64,000 nt of DNA from Streptomyces sp. NBC_00775. GTDB taxonomy: Bacteria; Actinomycetota; Actinomycetes; Streptomycetales; Streptomycetaceae. The notes below the pieces were generated by a model. The model saw only the letters and a program-made list of their open reading frames with translations. It ran no database searches and was not told the DNA's origin. The stretch spans positions 6,944,001 to 7,008,000 of the forward strand of contig NZ_CP108938.1 of assembly GCF_036347135.1 (NCBI RefSeq), written 5' to 3'. Shown piece after piece: positions 1 through 7,121 of the stretch (position 1 is its first letter; each line of letters opens with the position of its first letter). The position numbers and the translations under genes are program-made.

Positions 1-1
1 C

Positions 2-499
2 GCCTTCGACCCGCAGACGGTCGAGAAGTTCCGGCTGATCGGCTACGACGACCGCAAGGTCGCCGACGAGGACTTCCGCGACGACCGGGTGGACGGCGGA
101 GAGGTGGGCCCCGGCCACACGGTCACGGCCCTCTACGCCGTCCGCACCAAGCCCGGCGCCTCCGGCCACCTCGCGACCGCGAGCGTCCGCTGGCTCGACC
201 CCGACAGCCGCGCCCCGCACGAGGAATCCGGCCAGCTGGAGACGGGCTCCCTCCACGACGACCTGTGGACCTCGCCCCACGCCTTCCAAGTCGCCGCCGT
301 GGCCGCCTACTTCGCCAACGCCCTGCGCGCGGACGGCGACGGCTGGAGCGCCCTCCCCGGCACCCTGCCCCTGGACGAACTCGCCACCCGCGCCCACAAA
401 CTGGCGAGCGCCTCCAAGGACAAGGCTGTCCAGGACCTCGCGACCGCGATCGACCAGGCGAACGACCTGGACATCTGCGACCTCGGCTGCACCACGTAG
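2..499 (+). CDS. VWA domain protein, C-terminal part (YfbK/DUF3520 type), 5' end outside window
   Basis: The reading frame is open from base 2 to the TAG at 497-499, so only the C-terminal ~165 residues are present. The segment FRLIGYDDRKVADEDF, followed by GEVGPGHTVTALYAV, is the hallmark of the DUF3520 domain found at the C-terminus of YfbK-type von Willebrand factor A proteins. These are usually secreted or lipoprotein proteins with an N-terminal lipobox and a central VWA metal-binding domain. Neither of those parts is in the window, so localisation cannot be judged. The cellular role of the family is not established. Family call is confident; function is unknown. Confidence 0.8.
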   Translation, partial: AFDPQTVEKFRLIGYDDRKVADEDFRDDRVDGGEVGPGHTVTALYAVRTKPGASGHLATASVRWLDPDSRAPHEESGQLETGSLHDDLWTSPHAFQVAAVAAYFANALRADGDGWSALPGTLPLDELATRAHKLASASKDKAVQDLATAIDQANDLDICDLGCTT

Positions 500-625
500 C
501 CACGATGCCGACGCACCGCGCGGCCACGCTGCCGAACCCTGCGCGATCCCTGCGCGGTCCATTGAATTTCCGTTACGCCTGAGTAAGTTGACCGCAGAGT
601 AAGCATCCTGCGACCGGGAGCCGTC

Positions 626-2545
626 ATGGGCGTACGCAAGGATCTGAAACGGGCCAGGCAGCGCACCGACCTGGCCAGTCGCAGCACGGTGGAGCTGGTC
701 AGGGACGCGGACGGCACGGTGCGTGAGGCGCGTACCGCCACGCTGGCGGCGACCCCCGCCGACGGCAGCACCGCCGACCTGCCCTTCACCAACGCGGCCA
801 GGACACCGGACTCGGTCGTCCTGCGGCGCAAGGAGAACCACACCTGGCAGCCGGTCACCGCGGCCGCCTTCGCCCGTGAAGTCACCGACACGGCAAAGGG
901 GTTGATCGCCGCAGGGCTCGAACCGGGCGGCCGGGTCGCGGTGATGTCGCGCACGCGCTACGAGTGGACGGTCCTCGACTTCGCGATCTGGGCGGCCGGC
1001 GGCCAGACCGTCCCGGTCTACGCGACCTCGTCCGCCGAGCAAGTGGAGTGGATCGTAAGGGACTCGGGGGCCCGCTTCGTGGTCGTCGAGACCGCCGAGA
1101 ACGCGGCCACCGTGGCCACCGGCACGGCGCGGCACCCCGAACCCCCGCGCGTCTGGCAGCTCGACGGGGACGCGATCGGTGAACTCGCCGCCCAGGGGCG
1201 GGACATCCCCGACGAGGAGGTCGCCAAGCGCCGTGCCGCCCTCACCCCCGACACGGTCGCGACGGTCTGCTACACCTCCGGAACCACGGGCAAACCCAAG
1301 GGCTGTGTCCTCACGCACGCCAACCTGCACGCGCAGGCCGCCAACACGGTCGAGCTGCTGCACCCCATCTTCAAGGAGGTCACCGGCCAGACCGCCTCGA
1401 CCCTCCTCTTCCTCCCGCTCGCCCACATCATGGGCCGCACCCTCCAGATCGCCTGCCTGATGGCCGGCATCGAGCTGGGCCACTGCCCGAGCATCAAGCC
1501 CGACGAACTCCGGCCCGCACTACGGGAGTTCCGCCCCACCTTCCTGGTCGGCGTCCCGTACCTCTTCGAGAAGATCCACGACACGGGACGCGCCACCGCC
1601 GAGAAGCTCGGCCGGGGCGCCTCCTTCGACCGCGCCGACCGCATCGGGGTCCGCTTCGGGGAGGCGTACCTGAACAAGTTCCTCGGCGTGGGCAAGGGGC
1701 CGGGGCCCGGCCTGTACGCCGCCTGGGCGCTGTACGACCTGCTGGTCTACCGCCGTATCCGCAAGGAACTCGGGGGCCGCGCCCACTACGCCATCAGCGG
1801 CGGCTCCCCGCTGGACCGCAACCTCAACCTCTTCTTCTACGCGGCCGGAATCATCGTCTACGAGGGCTACGGCCTGACCGAGACCACCGCCGCCGCCACC
1901 GTCGTCCCGCCCCTGAAACCCCGCCCCGGCACGGTCGGCCTCCCGGTCCCGGGCACGGCCGTCCGCATCGCCGACGACGGCGAGGTCCTCATCAAGGGCG
2001 GCATCGTCTTCGGCGCCTACTGGAACAACCCGGCGGCGACCGACGCCGTACTGACGGACGGCTGGTTCGCCACCGGCGACCTCGGCTCGCTCGACGACGA
2101 CGGCTACCTCACCATCACCGGGCGCAAGAAGGACATCCTCGTCACCTCCGGCGGCAAGAACGTCTCGCCGGCCGTCCTGGAGGACCGGCTGCGCAGCCGC
2201 CCGCCGGTCGGCCAGTGCCTCGTCGTCGGCGACAACCGCCCCTACGTCGCCGCCCTGATCACCCTGGACCCCGAGTCCGTCGCCCACTGGCTCGCCGTCC
2301 GCAAACGGCCCGCGGACACCCCGCTGTCCGAGGTCGCCCTCGATCCCGGCATGCGCGCCGACGTTCAGAAGGCCGTGGACTACGCCAACGAGGCGGTCTC
2401 CCGGGCCGAGTCCATCCGTCGGTTCGCCCTGGTGGCGGGCGAGTTCTCCGAGGACAACGGCCTGCTCACCCCGTCCCTGAAGGTCAAGCGGCACGCGGTG
2501 ACGGCGGCGTACGCGGCCGACATCGAGGCGCTGTACAAGCGCTGA
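626..2545 (+). CDS. fadD: Long-chain fatty acid--CoA ligase (AMP-forming)
   Basis: This 639-residue acyl-CoA synthetase of the ANL (AMP-binding) superfamily activates long-chain fatty acids with ATP and CoA through an acyl-adenylate. The phosphate-binding loop TSGTTGKPKG lies at about residues 217-226. The adenylate-binding motif YGLTET is near residue 416, TGDLG near 484 and the hinge GRKKDIL near 500. Length and organisation match FadD15-type mycobacterial and streptomycete ligases. The ATG is preceded by GGGAG at five-base spacing. The gene is monocistronic: a strong hairpin follows the stop and the next gene is convergent. The exact fatty acid substrate cannot be read from the sequence. 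Confidence 0.93.
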   Translation: MGVRKDLKRARQRTDLASRSTVELVRDADGTVREARTATLAATPADGSTADLPFTNAARTPDSVVLRRKENHTWQPVTAAAFAREVTDTAKGLIAAGLEPGGRVAVMSRTRYEWTVLDFAIWAAGGQTVPVYATSSAEQVEWIVRDSGARFVVVETAENAATVATGTARHPEPPRVWQLDGDAIGELAAQGRDIPDEEVAKRRAALTPDTVATVCYTSGTTGKPKGCVLTHANLHAQAANTVELLHPIFKEVTGQTASTLLFLPLAHIMGRTLQIACLMAGIELGHCPSIKPDELRPALREFRPTFLVGVPYLFEKIHDTGRATAEKLGRGASFDRADRIGVRFGEAYLNKFLGVGKGPGPGLYAAWALYDLLVYRRIRKELGGRAHYAISGGSPLDRNLNLFFYAAGIIVYEGYGLTETTAAATVVPPLKPRPGTVGLPVPGTAVRIADDGEVLIKGGIVFGAYWNNPAATDAVLTDGWFATGDLGSLDDDGYLTITGRKKDILVTSGGKNVSPAVLEDRLRSRPPVGQCLVVGDNRPYVAALITLDPESVAHWLAVRKRPADTPLSEVALDPGMRADVQKAVDYANEAVSRAESIRRFALVAGEFSEDNGLLTPSLKVKRHAVTAAYAADIEALYKR

Positions 2546-2556
2546 CGCAACGCAAA

Positions 2557-2589
2557 GCGGCGGGCACCGGAAGATCCGGTGCCCGCCGC
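2557..2589. terminator. Bidirectional terminator between fadD and the third rodlin gene
   Basis: A perfect 15-bp stem (2557-2571 with 2575-2589) closes on the three-base loop AGA. It sits 12 bases after the fadD stop and 17 bases before the end of the convergent rodlin gene. As in many Streptomyces terminators there is no long T-run. Confidence 0.8.
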
Positions 2590-2605
2590 CGACGGTCTGT
2601 CGGAC

Positions 2606-3013
2606 TCAGCCGTTGCCCGTGCCGTTGCCCGCGAGTACGGAGATGTCGTCCAGGATGTGCGACAGCGGCTCGTCGCCCTTGGCCTGGGTGCTGTTCTCGA
2701 CGCACTGCTGGTTCTGCGGGGAGGACAGGACGTTGATGTCCTGGACGTTGATCGGGACAGCGCCGACGAGGCCCTGCAGGTTCAGCTTGGCAGGCAGGCC
2801 GAGGCACGGCTTGTTCAGCGAACCCTGGACCAGCGAGAGCTGCGGGCTCAGGTCGCCCTTGGTGACCGAATTGCCGAACTTCGACGAGGCGCCGTTGCCG
2901 CTCGCGGAGGTGGTGCCGCTGTCGTCACCGATGGCGAGGGCCTGCGGTGCGGCCGTGGCCGCGAATCCGGCGACCGTGACGGCGACAGCCGCGGTTGCCC
3001 ACAGCTTCTTCAT
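2606..3013 (-). CDS. Rodlin (third copy)
   Basis: The 135-residue secreted rodlin has a signal peptide ([17 protein letters not shown]... ending APQALA) and a mature part beginning [14 protein letters not shown]. It keeps two cysteines (in NKPCLGLP and QQCVENS), the GSLNKPC block and the conserved tail [17 protein letters not shown]. Rodlins assemble with chaplins into the paired rodlet fibrils on aerial hyphae and spores. Streptomyces usually has rdlA and rdlB as a divergent pair, so this is an extra copy. Its 3' two-thirds is almost identical at DNA level to the rodlin at 4275-4685. The ATG has GAAGGGAAC just upstream (complement of 3014-3028). Confidence 0.92.
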   Translation of the reverse strand: MKKLWATAAVAVTVAGFAATAAPQALAIGDDSGTTSASGNGASSKFGNSVTKGDLSPQLSLVQGSLNKPCLGLPAKLNLQGLVGAVPINVQDINVLSSPQNQQCVENSTQAKGDEPLSHILDDISVLAGNGTGNG

Positions 3014-3140
3014 GTTGGTTCCCTTCGAAAGGCGGACTCCGGGGGAGGAGCTGCGTGATCATCAACGCCCCGCCCCAGCCAGGGGTTGCGTACTTTGCCC
3101 TGTTTGGCGTAGCGCACCGCCCACGACGGACGCGCGCCCC

Positions 3141-4163
3141 TCAGCCGCACGCGTACGCGCTCCCCCGCACGGGCACGGTGCTGCCGAGGACGGTCGGCGG
3201 GTCCTTCGGTTTGGTCTGTGGGCCCTTCGCGACCAGCGGCCGGTCCTTGCGCACCTTCGCGAAGAGCGCGTCCGACTTCTCCCGGTCCCAGTCCAGTGCC
3301 GCGCCGATCCCCAGGTTGGCCGGGGTGAACCCGGCGATCGGCACCGTCACGAACTCCGTCGCCGAGGCCGGCAGCTTGCGCAGCGAGGCCGCGAGGTCCA
3401 CCAGCTCGGTCACCGAGAAGCTCTGCGGCCCGGACCCGAGAAGCGTGTGCACCATGTCCGCCGTCCGCGCCGGGTCGGCCAGCAGCCCGCCCTGCACCCT
3501 TCGCAACGCCTGGACGAGGAACCGCTGCTGACGCTGGATCCGGCCGAGGTCGGCGCTGGAGTCGACATGCCGTGAGCGGACGTACTGCAGCGCCTGCCCG
3601 CCGCCCAGCCGGTGCTTGCCGGGCTCGAGGTCGAGCTTGGTCGCCGAGTCCTTCAGCGGCCGAGGCGTGCACACCTCGACGCCGCCGACGGTGTCCACGG
3701 TGTCCATGAAGCGCCGGAAGTCCACCTCCAGGAATCGGTCGATGCGCACGCCGGTCATCGACTCCACGGTCTGCATCGCGAGGTCCGGACCGCCTTCCTG
3801 GTACGCCGCGTTGATCTTCGCCGGATGCGGCGGGCGTTCCTTGCCGTTCGGCTCGTAGCGGTACGGCGGGATCTCGGCGTGGGAGTCGCGCGGCATGCTG
3901 ATCACGCTGACGCGGTCCCGGTGGGCCGAGAGATGGACCAGCATCAGGACGTCCGAGCAGCCGCAGGGATGTCCGCCCGCGTGGAACTCGTGTTTCTCGG
4001 CGTCGCTGATGGTGTTGCGTTCGTCGGTGCCCATCAGCAGGATGTTCATCGCGCGCGGAGCGTGCTCCCGGCCGGGGAGCGCGGAACTGCCGAGCAGCGC
4101 GCCGGTGGCGGCCAGGACGATTCCGGGAATCGCCAGGCGCCGCGGCAAAGGGTTTCTCTTCAT
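3141..4163 (-). CDS. LytR-CpsA-Psr (LCP) family cell-wall glycopolymer ligase
   Basis: The protein has about 340 residues. An N-terminal membrane anchor (LAIPGIVLAATGALLGSSAL) precedes one extracytoplasmic LCP domain that starts NILLMGTDERN. The Arg-containing VISMPRDS strand, KINAAYQEGG, the DRFLEVDF strand and ALQYVRSRH are all present. LCP proteins transfer polyprenyl-pyrophosphate-linked polymers onto peptidoglycan. I start at the ATG at 4163 rather than the longer frame opening at 4235, because a perfect hairpin belonging to the upstream rodlin lies at 4186-4217 inside that extension. No strong ribosome binding site is visible. The gene sits between two rodlin genes on the same strand, so it may be co-regulated with surface assembly. 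Confidence 0.88.
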   Translation of the reverse strand: MKRNPLPRRLAIPGIVLAATGALLGSSALPGREHAPRAMNILLMGTDERNTISDAEKHEFHAGGHPCGCSDVLMLVHLSAHRDRVSVISMPRDSHAEIPPYRYEPNGKERPPHPAKINAAYQEGGPDLAMQTVESMTGVRIDRFLEVDFRRFMDTVDTVGGVEVCTPRPLKDSATKLDLEPGKHRLGGGQALQYVRSRHVDSSADLGRIQRQQRFLVQALRRVQGGLLADPARTADMVHTLLGSGPQSFSVTELVDLAASLRKLPASATEFVTVPIAGFTPANLGIGAALDWDREKSDALFAKVRKDRPLVAKGPQTKPKDPPTVLGSTVPVRGSAYACG

Positions 4164-4185
4164 CGTCACGCGCCGGACGCTAAAG

Positions 4186-4217
4186 CAGCGGGCCGCCGAT
4201 GTATCGGCGGCCCGCTG
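4186..4217 (-). terminator. Rodlin terminator upstream of the LCP gene
   Basis: A perfect 15-bp inverted repeat (4186-4200 with 4203-4217) centred on GT lies between the end of the rodlin at 4275 and the LCP start at 4163. It separates the two leftward transcripts. Confidence 0.75.
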
Positions 4218-4274
4218 GTGGGGCGGAGAAACCACCCCGGGGGCTCAGGAAAAGAACCCGTTCAGCGCGTCGGA

Positions 4275-4685
4275 TCAGTGGTTGGCCGCACCGTTGCCCG
4301 AGAGGGCGGAGATGTCGTCCAGGATGTGCGACAGCGGCTCGTCGCCCTTGGCCTGGGTGGAGTTCTCGACGCACTGCTGGTTCTGCGGGGAGGACAGGAC
4401 GTTGATGTCCTGGACGTTGATCGGGACAGCGCCGACGAGGCCCTGCAGGTTCCCCTTGACGGGCAGGCCGATGCACGGCTTGTTGAGGGAGCCCTGGATG
4501 AGGGCCATCTGGGGGCTCATGTTGCCGAAGGTGGCCGAGTTGCCGAACGCCTGGTGCGCGCCGTTGCCGCTCGCGGAGGTGGTGCCGTGGTCGTTGCCGA
4601 TGGCGAGCGCCGGAGCTGCTGCGGCGGCGGTGGCGCCGACGGCGGAAGCAGCGACCGCGGCAGTGGCCAGTACCTTCTTGATCAC
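4275..4685 (-). CDS. rdlB: Rodlin (RdlB-position copy)
   Basis: The 136-residue rodlin has a signal peptide ending APALA, mature start [18 protein letters not shown], the NKPCIGLP and QQCVENS cysteine blocks and the C-terminal SHILDDIS signature. It diverges from the rodlin at 4916, reproducing the rdlA/rdlB divergent arrangement known in Streptomyces, hence the symbol by position. It is secreted and forms rodlets together with chaplins. The complement of 4688-4695 (AAGGGACT) serves as ribosome binding site. Expression should be confined to aerial growth, as for the family. The upstream 230-bp divergent region contains the shared motif described separately. Confidence 0.9.
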   Translation of the reverse strand: MIKKVLATAAVAASAVGATAAAAAPALAIGNDHGTTSASGNGAHQAFGNSATFGNMSPQMALIQGSLNKPCIGLPVKGNLQGLVGAVPINVQDINVLSSPQNQQCVENSTQAKGDEPLSHILDDISALSGNGAANH

Positions 4686-4741
4686 GTGTAAGTCCCTTCG
4701 TGTGAAACCCCGTCCACCGGAGCTTTCTGATTAACTTCCCT

Positions 4742-4860
4742 CGCCCTGTTTGGTTGCTCCGCTTCACCCCGATGGCCTATGGGGACGAACTCCCTTCGGC
4801 GGCTCGGAAAAAACCGATCGAGTGAAGGATCGAAACCAATCCCGGCACGCCCTGTTGGTT
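4742..4860. promoter_or_regulatory. Divergent rodlin control region with a repeated CGCCCTGTTTGGTT motif
   Basis: Between the divergent rodlin genes (4686-4915) the motif CGCCCTGTTTGGTT occurs at 4742-4755 and, with one base missing, at 4848-4860. A third copy of its core (GCCCTGTTTGG) is at 3097-3107, upstream of the third rodlin. For both leftward rodlins the motif lies within about 110 bases of the start codon. It may be a promoter element or binding site shared by rodlin genes. Which sigma factor or regulator reads it cannot be told from the sequence. Confidence 0.45.
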
Positions 4861-4915
4861 CGGTGGCAGGCACATGGCCCTGGCCCGGAGCCAGGGCAGG
4901 GAAAGGAATAGCGAA

Positions 4916-5326
4916 ATGCTGAAAAAGGCAATGGCCGCGGCGGCGGTCGCCGCTTCCGTCGTCGGTATGTCCGCGGCGGTCGCCCCTCAGGCGCTTGCCA
5001 TCGGGGACGACCACGGCACCACCTCCGCCAGCGGCAACGGTGCGCACGAGGCGTTCGGCAACTCGGTGACCAAGGGCGACTTGAGCCCGCAGGCCACGTT
5101 GGTCCAGGGCTCCCTGAACAAGCTGTGCGTCGGCCTGCCCGTCAAGGGGAACGTGCAGGGCATCCTCGCAGCGGTCCCGATCGACGTCCAGGACATCAAC
5201 GTCCTGTCCTCCCCGCAGAACCAGCAGTGTGCCGAGAACTCCACCCAGGCCAAGGGCGACGAGCCGCTGTCGCACATCCTGGACGACATCTCCGTACTCG
5301 CCGGCAACGGCGTGGGCAACGGCTGA
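4916..5326 (+). CDS. rdlA: Rodlin (RdlA-position copy)
   Basis: The 136-residue secreted rodlin starts [19 protein letters not shown], with the signal peptide ending APQALA. The mature part holds [33 protein letters not shown] and [18 protein letters not shown] use the ATG at 4916, preceded by GAAAGGA (4901-4907); an in-frame ATG at 4874 would put extra charged residues before the signal peptide. It lies between rdlB and the chaplin genes, as rdlA does in S. coelicolor. It builds the rodlet layer. Its central region differs from the two leftward copies ([14 protein letters not shown] against [14 protein letters not shown]). Confidence 0.92.
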   Translation: MLKKAMAAAAVAASVVGMSAAVAPQALAIGDDHGTTSASGNGAHEAFGNSVTKGDLSPQATLVQGSLNKLCVGLPVKGNVQGILAAVPIDVQDINVLSSPQNQQCAENSTQAKGDEPLSHILDDISVLAGNGVGNG

Positions 5327-5339
5327 CGTTCACCGGCGC

Positions 5340-5391
5340 TGCCCTCCGGACGGTCCGTCGCTTTTTCCAGCGGGCCGTCCGGAGGCATTTT
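5340..5391 (+). terminator. rdlA terminator
   Basis: An arm at 5340-5353 pairs with 5375-5387 (TGCC[C]TCCGGACGG with CCGTCCGGAGGCA) and is followed by TTTT at 5388-5391. It lies 14 bases after the rdlA stop. Confidence 0.8.
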
Positions 5392-5626
5392 GCTGACGTT
5401 CGGTCAACTTCCCTCGCCGCTCAGGCGAGATGTTTCCCTTTCCAATGGGCCCGACGTGTCAATTATATGACAGCGTTCGAGTGAATTCCTGGGCGGCGCA
5501 CGTTCGTTAGTTTCTTCCGCCGTCTATCTCTCGTTTGCAGCCTGCAGGTCATGGTGCGAGCCGTTCAAGCTGTGCTCGCTCGGTTTCGGCCGTCAAAGGG
5601 GCATGACCGCAGAGAAGGGAAAGTAC
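5392..5626 (+). promoter_or_regulatory. Upstream region of the short chaplin gene
   Basis: This gene-free stretch between the rdlA terminator and the first chaplin contains AACTTCCCTCGCC at 5405-5417, repeating the same 13 bases at 4733-4745 in the rodlin divergent region. A locally A+T-rich patch follows (AATTATATGACAG near 5461-5473). It presumably holds the developmental promoter of the chaplin gene; no -10/-35 pair could be assigned. Confidence 0.35.
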
Positions 5627-5860
5627 GTGAAGCTCAAGAAGAGCGCTGCCGTCGTCGCGGGCACGATCATGGCTCTGGGAATGGCCGCCCCGGCCTTCGC
5701 CGACGCCGATGCCCATGGTGCTGCCGTCGGTTCCCCGGGTGTCCTCTCGGGCAACGTGGTCCAGGTGCCCATCCACATTCCCGTCAACGTGTGCGGCAAC
5801 TCGGTCAACGTCGTCGGCCTGCTGAACCCGACGATCGGCAACAGCTGCATCAACGACTGA
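5627..5860 (+). CDS. chpD: Short chaplin (ChpD-position)
   Basis: The 77-residue pre-protein has a 24-residue signal peptide (VKLKKSAAVVAGTIMALGMA... ending AFA) and a mature chaplin domain. The domain contains GAAVGSPGVLSGN, the hydrophobic stretch VVQVPIHIPVNVCGN, and NVVGLLNPTIGNSC. Its two cysteines, 20 residues apart, form the family's intramolecular disulfide. Short chaplins are secreted, lower surface tension at the air interface and polymerise into amyloid fibrils coating aerial structures. The GTG at 5627 is chosen because GAGAAGGGA lies just before it; an in-frame ATG at 5603 would add eight residues before the signal peptide. A terminator follows and the long chaplin is next. Confidence 0.93.
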   Translation: MKLKKSAAVVAGTIMALGMAAPAFADADAHGAAVGSPGVLSGNVVQVPIHIPVNVCGNSVNVVGLLNPTIGNSCIND

Positions 5861-5895
5861 CGCGACGGCAGACCAGCTGCCTCGACTGCGTCACG

Positions 5896-5935
5896 GCCGG
5901 CCTTGGACCGACTCTTGGGTTCCAAGGCCGGCTTT
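5896..5935 (+). terminator. Terminator between short and long chaplin genes
   Basis: Twelve-base arms at 5896-5907 and 5921-5932 (GCCGGCCTTGGA with TCCAAGGCCGGC) are followed by TTT. It ends only about 40 bases before the long chaplin start, so any separate promoter for that gene would have to overlap the hairpin or lie upstream. Confidence 0.75.
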
Positions 5936-5974
5936 CCTCACTTCTTCACTTCTTCAAGCAGGAAGACCACGAGA

Positions 5975-7027
5975 TTGCGACAGACGCTGAGTAAGGGAAT
6001 GGTCGTGGCCGCGGCTGCGACGAGCATCCTGTCCCTGTACGCCACCCCCGCCTTCGCGGACTCGAACGCGAACGGAGCGGCCACGGACTCGCCCGGCGTC
6101 GCGTCGGGCAACACCGTCCAGGTTCCGGTGAACGTGCCGGTGAACGCCTGCGGCAACTCCGTCAACATCGTCGCCGCGCTCAACCCGGCGTTCGGGAACT
6201 CCTGTGCCAACGGCTCGGGATCGCACGGTTTGCACAAGTCGCACGAGTCGCGCGGCACGCAGAAGCCGCACGAGGCGCACCGGTCGCACGGTGCGCCGCG
6301 GCACGCCGCCCCCTCCTCCCATGACGACTCGTCCGGCTACGGCTCCGGCTATGGCTCCGGCGACTCGGGCGGCGGTTACGGCGGCGGGTACGGCGAGGAC
6401 TTCGGCGGTGGCTACGGTGGTGGCTACGGCGAGGACCACGGCGGTGGCTACGGCGGCAGCTCCGACTACGGTGACTCGACGGGTCCGTACGGCGATTCAT
6501 CCGGATCTTCGACGTACGGCGAGACGCACGACTCGCCCGGCGTCGGGTCGGGTGACCACGCCGAGGTGCCGGTGGACGTTCCGGTCGAGGCATGTGGCGA
6601 CACGGTGGACGTGATCGGCATCGGCAACCCCGTCTTCGGCAACGATTGCGCCGACGAGGACACGCCCCCGTCCACGCCGCCGCACACCCCTCCGCCGACG
6701 GGCTATGACCAGCCTCCGACGGACACCCCGCCCACGACTCCTCCGCACACCCCTCCGCCGACGGGCCACGACCAGCCTCCGACGGACGACACCCCGCCCA
6801 GCACCCCGCCCCCCACGGGCCACGACCAGCCCCCTGGTCCGCCCCCCACGGGTCAGGACCAGCCCCCTGGTCCGCCGCCCACGGGTCAGGACCAGCCCCC
6901 TGGTCCGCCCGCCACGCTGCCGCAGACCGGCAGTGAGGACGTGCTCGCGGCCTCGGCCGTCAGCGTCGCCCTGCTGGCGGGGGGAGCCCTGCTCTACCGA
7001 CGAGGCCGAGCCGCGTCCCGCCGGTAG
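5975..7027 (+). CDS. chpA: Long chaplin with two chaplin domains and LPXTG sorting signal
   Basis: The protein has 350 residues: signal peptide (LRQTLSKGMVVAAAATSILS... ending AFA), chaplin domain 1 (TDSPGVASGN ... NPAFGNSC), a His-rich then Gly/Tyr-rich linker with repeated GGGYGGGYGEDFGG-like units, a second chaplin-like domain (HDSPGVGSGD ... NPVFGNDC) and a Pro/Thr/Gln stretch with GQDQPPGPPPT repeats. It ends in LPQTG, a hydrophobic helix and RRGRAASRR. Sortase should anchor it to peptidoglycan, where long chaplins hold the chaplin coat. I use the TTG at 5975 (AGGAAG at 5960-5965); the longer ATG frame from 5903 would bury the signal peptide. Domain 2 is unusually acidic, and LPQTG differs from the LAXTG usual in this family. 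Confidence 0.9.
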   Translation: MRQTLSKGMVVAAAATSILSLYATPAFADSNANGAATDSPGVASGNTVQVPVNVPVNACGNSVNIVAALNPAFGNSCANGSGSHGLHKSHESRGTQKPHEAHRSHGAPRHAAPSSHDDSSGYGSGYGSGDSGGGYGGGYGEDFGGGYGGGYGEDHGGGYGGSSDYGDSTGPYGDSSGSSTYGETHDSPGVGSGDHAEVPVDVPVEACGDTVDVIGIGNPVFGNDCADEDTPPSTPPHTPPPTGYDQPPTDTPPTTPPHTPPPTGHDQPPTDDTPPSTPPPTGHDQPPGPPPTGQDQPPGPPPTGQDQPPGPPATLPQTGSEDVLAASAVSVALLAGGALLYRRGRAASRR

Positions 7028-7041
7028 CAGCATTTCGCTCT

Positions 7042-7073
7042 GGGTGCCGGACGCCTCGTCGCGCCCGGCACCC
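7042..7073 (+). terminator. Possible terminator after the long chaplin gene
   Basis: Nine-base arms GGGTGCCGG (7042-7050) and CCGGCACCC (7065-7073) lie between the convergent long chaplin and oxidoreductase genes. There is no T-run. Confidence 0.5.
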
Positions 7074-7121
7074 AAGTCGGTTCCGGAGCCCGGCTCCTGA
7101 GGCGGTGTCAGCACCCCTCGC

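Noticed and set aside
3612..4734. Long + strand open frames opposite the LCP and rodlin genes
   Set aside because: They are mirror frames of high-GC coding DNA; the - strand products have clear families and signal peptides.
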